NCBI GenBank assembly: GCA_003156805.1
Contig: PMHV01000030.1
Coordinates: 128,165-192,164, forward strand
DNA length: 64,000 nt
Reading direction: 5' to 3'
Origin: Acidobacteriaceae bacterium
Lineage (GTDB): Bacteria > Acidobacteriota > Terriglobia > Terriglobales > Acidobacteriaceae
Shown: positions 63,883 through 64,000 of the stretch, piece after piece
Position numbering within the stretch: the stretch's first letter is position 1
Layout: every line of letters starts with the position of its first letter
Made by a program: the position numbers and the translations under genes
Notes under the pieces: generated by a model
Database searches by the model: none
What the model saw: the letters and a program-made list of their open reading frames with translations, nothing else
Told to the model about the DNA's origin: nothing

Positions 63883-64000
63883 TCTGTCACCGAAGGCGCC
63901 GTTATGCTTGGAAAATTCGGAACTAAGGAATGGGTACGTGATTTTGCCAGGGTCCGCGGCGTGCGGAATAAGTGGTGGGGTTGATACCGGAAAACGCACG

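Noticed and set aside
1..64000. tRNA, rRNA, CRISPR array, prophage or intact transposase
   Set aside because: Read on both strands for T-loop words, spaced repeats and transposase motifs; nothing supportable was found.

Overview
The window looks like a chromosome segment of a heterotrophic, polysaccharide-degrading Acidobacteriota member (Terriglobia/Koribacter-like). This is an inference from gene content: three giant Oar-like TonB-dependent receptors with an N-terminal carboxypeptidase-regulatory domain, a Ser/Thr kinase fused to a PD40 propeller, a Reg_prop sensor kinase, many secreted glycoside hydrolases and a moderately high GC content. No tRNA, rRNA, CRISPR array, phage or intact insertion sequence was seen.

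Layout. (1) 1-5.3 kb: the 3' part of a large acyl-CoA dehydratase activase (cut by the window edge), a secreted unknown protein and a xylose isomerase. (2) 5.3-21.6 kb: a first carbohydrate region with a TPR protein, TonB receptor 1 with a recognisable promoter and LacI-type operator, a LacI-family regulator, a secreted GlcG/HbpS-like protein, a secreted esterase-like hydrolase, a hydroxypyruvate-isomerase-like TIM barrel, a GH2 enzyme, a cellulase-like glycosidase, and an overlapping zinc alcohol dehydrogenase/SDR pair. (3) 21.8-35.6 kb: an apparent beta-1,4-galactan utilisation locus: Reg_prop sensor kinase and NarL-type response regulator (4-nt overlap), TonB receptor 2, TPR protein, GH53 endo-galactanase lipoprotein with ricin-like domains, and GH2 beta-galactosidase.

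(4) 36.3-45.9 kb: a four-gene same-strand set behind a good sigma70-like promoter: ThDP-dependent lyase-like enzyme, distant nitroreductase-like protein, a membrane-anchored alpha-dioxygenase-like haem protein, and a very large membrane patatin-like phospholipase. Together these suggest release and alpha-oxidation of fatty acids, a bacterial oxylipin-like pathway. This is the most novel-looking part of the window. (5) 46.2-57.8 kb: an aga-type amino sugar/galactoside locus on the minus strand (GH-like protein, AgaS-type SIS isomerase, PfkB kinase, TonB receptor 3, GH36 alpha-galactosidase with PKD domain) divergent from a DeoR/AgaR-like repressor, with phased TTTCG repeats between them. (6) 57.8-64 kb: a metal-dependent amidohydrolase whose upstream region carries a related palindrome, the Ser/Thr kinase-PD40 protein, a remnant of an alpha/beta hydrolase, a NIPSNAP protein and a VOC-family protein.

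How the genes fit: each carbohydrate region combines outer-membrane uptake (TonB receptor, twice paired with a TPR protein in the place where Bacteroidota would have SusD), secreted glycosidases and a dedicated regulator (LacI, two-component, DeoR). No inner-membrane sugar permease is encoded in the window, so monosaccharide uptake must come from elsewhere.
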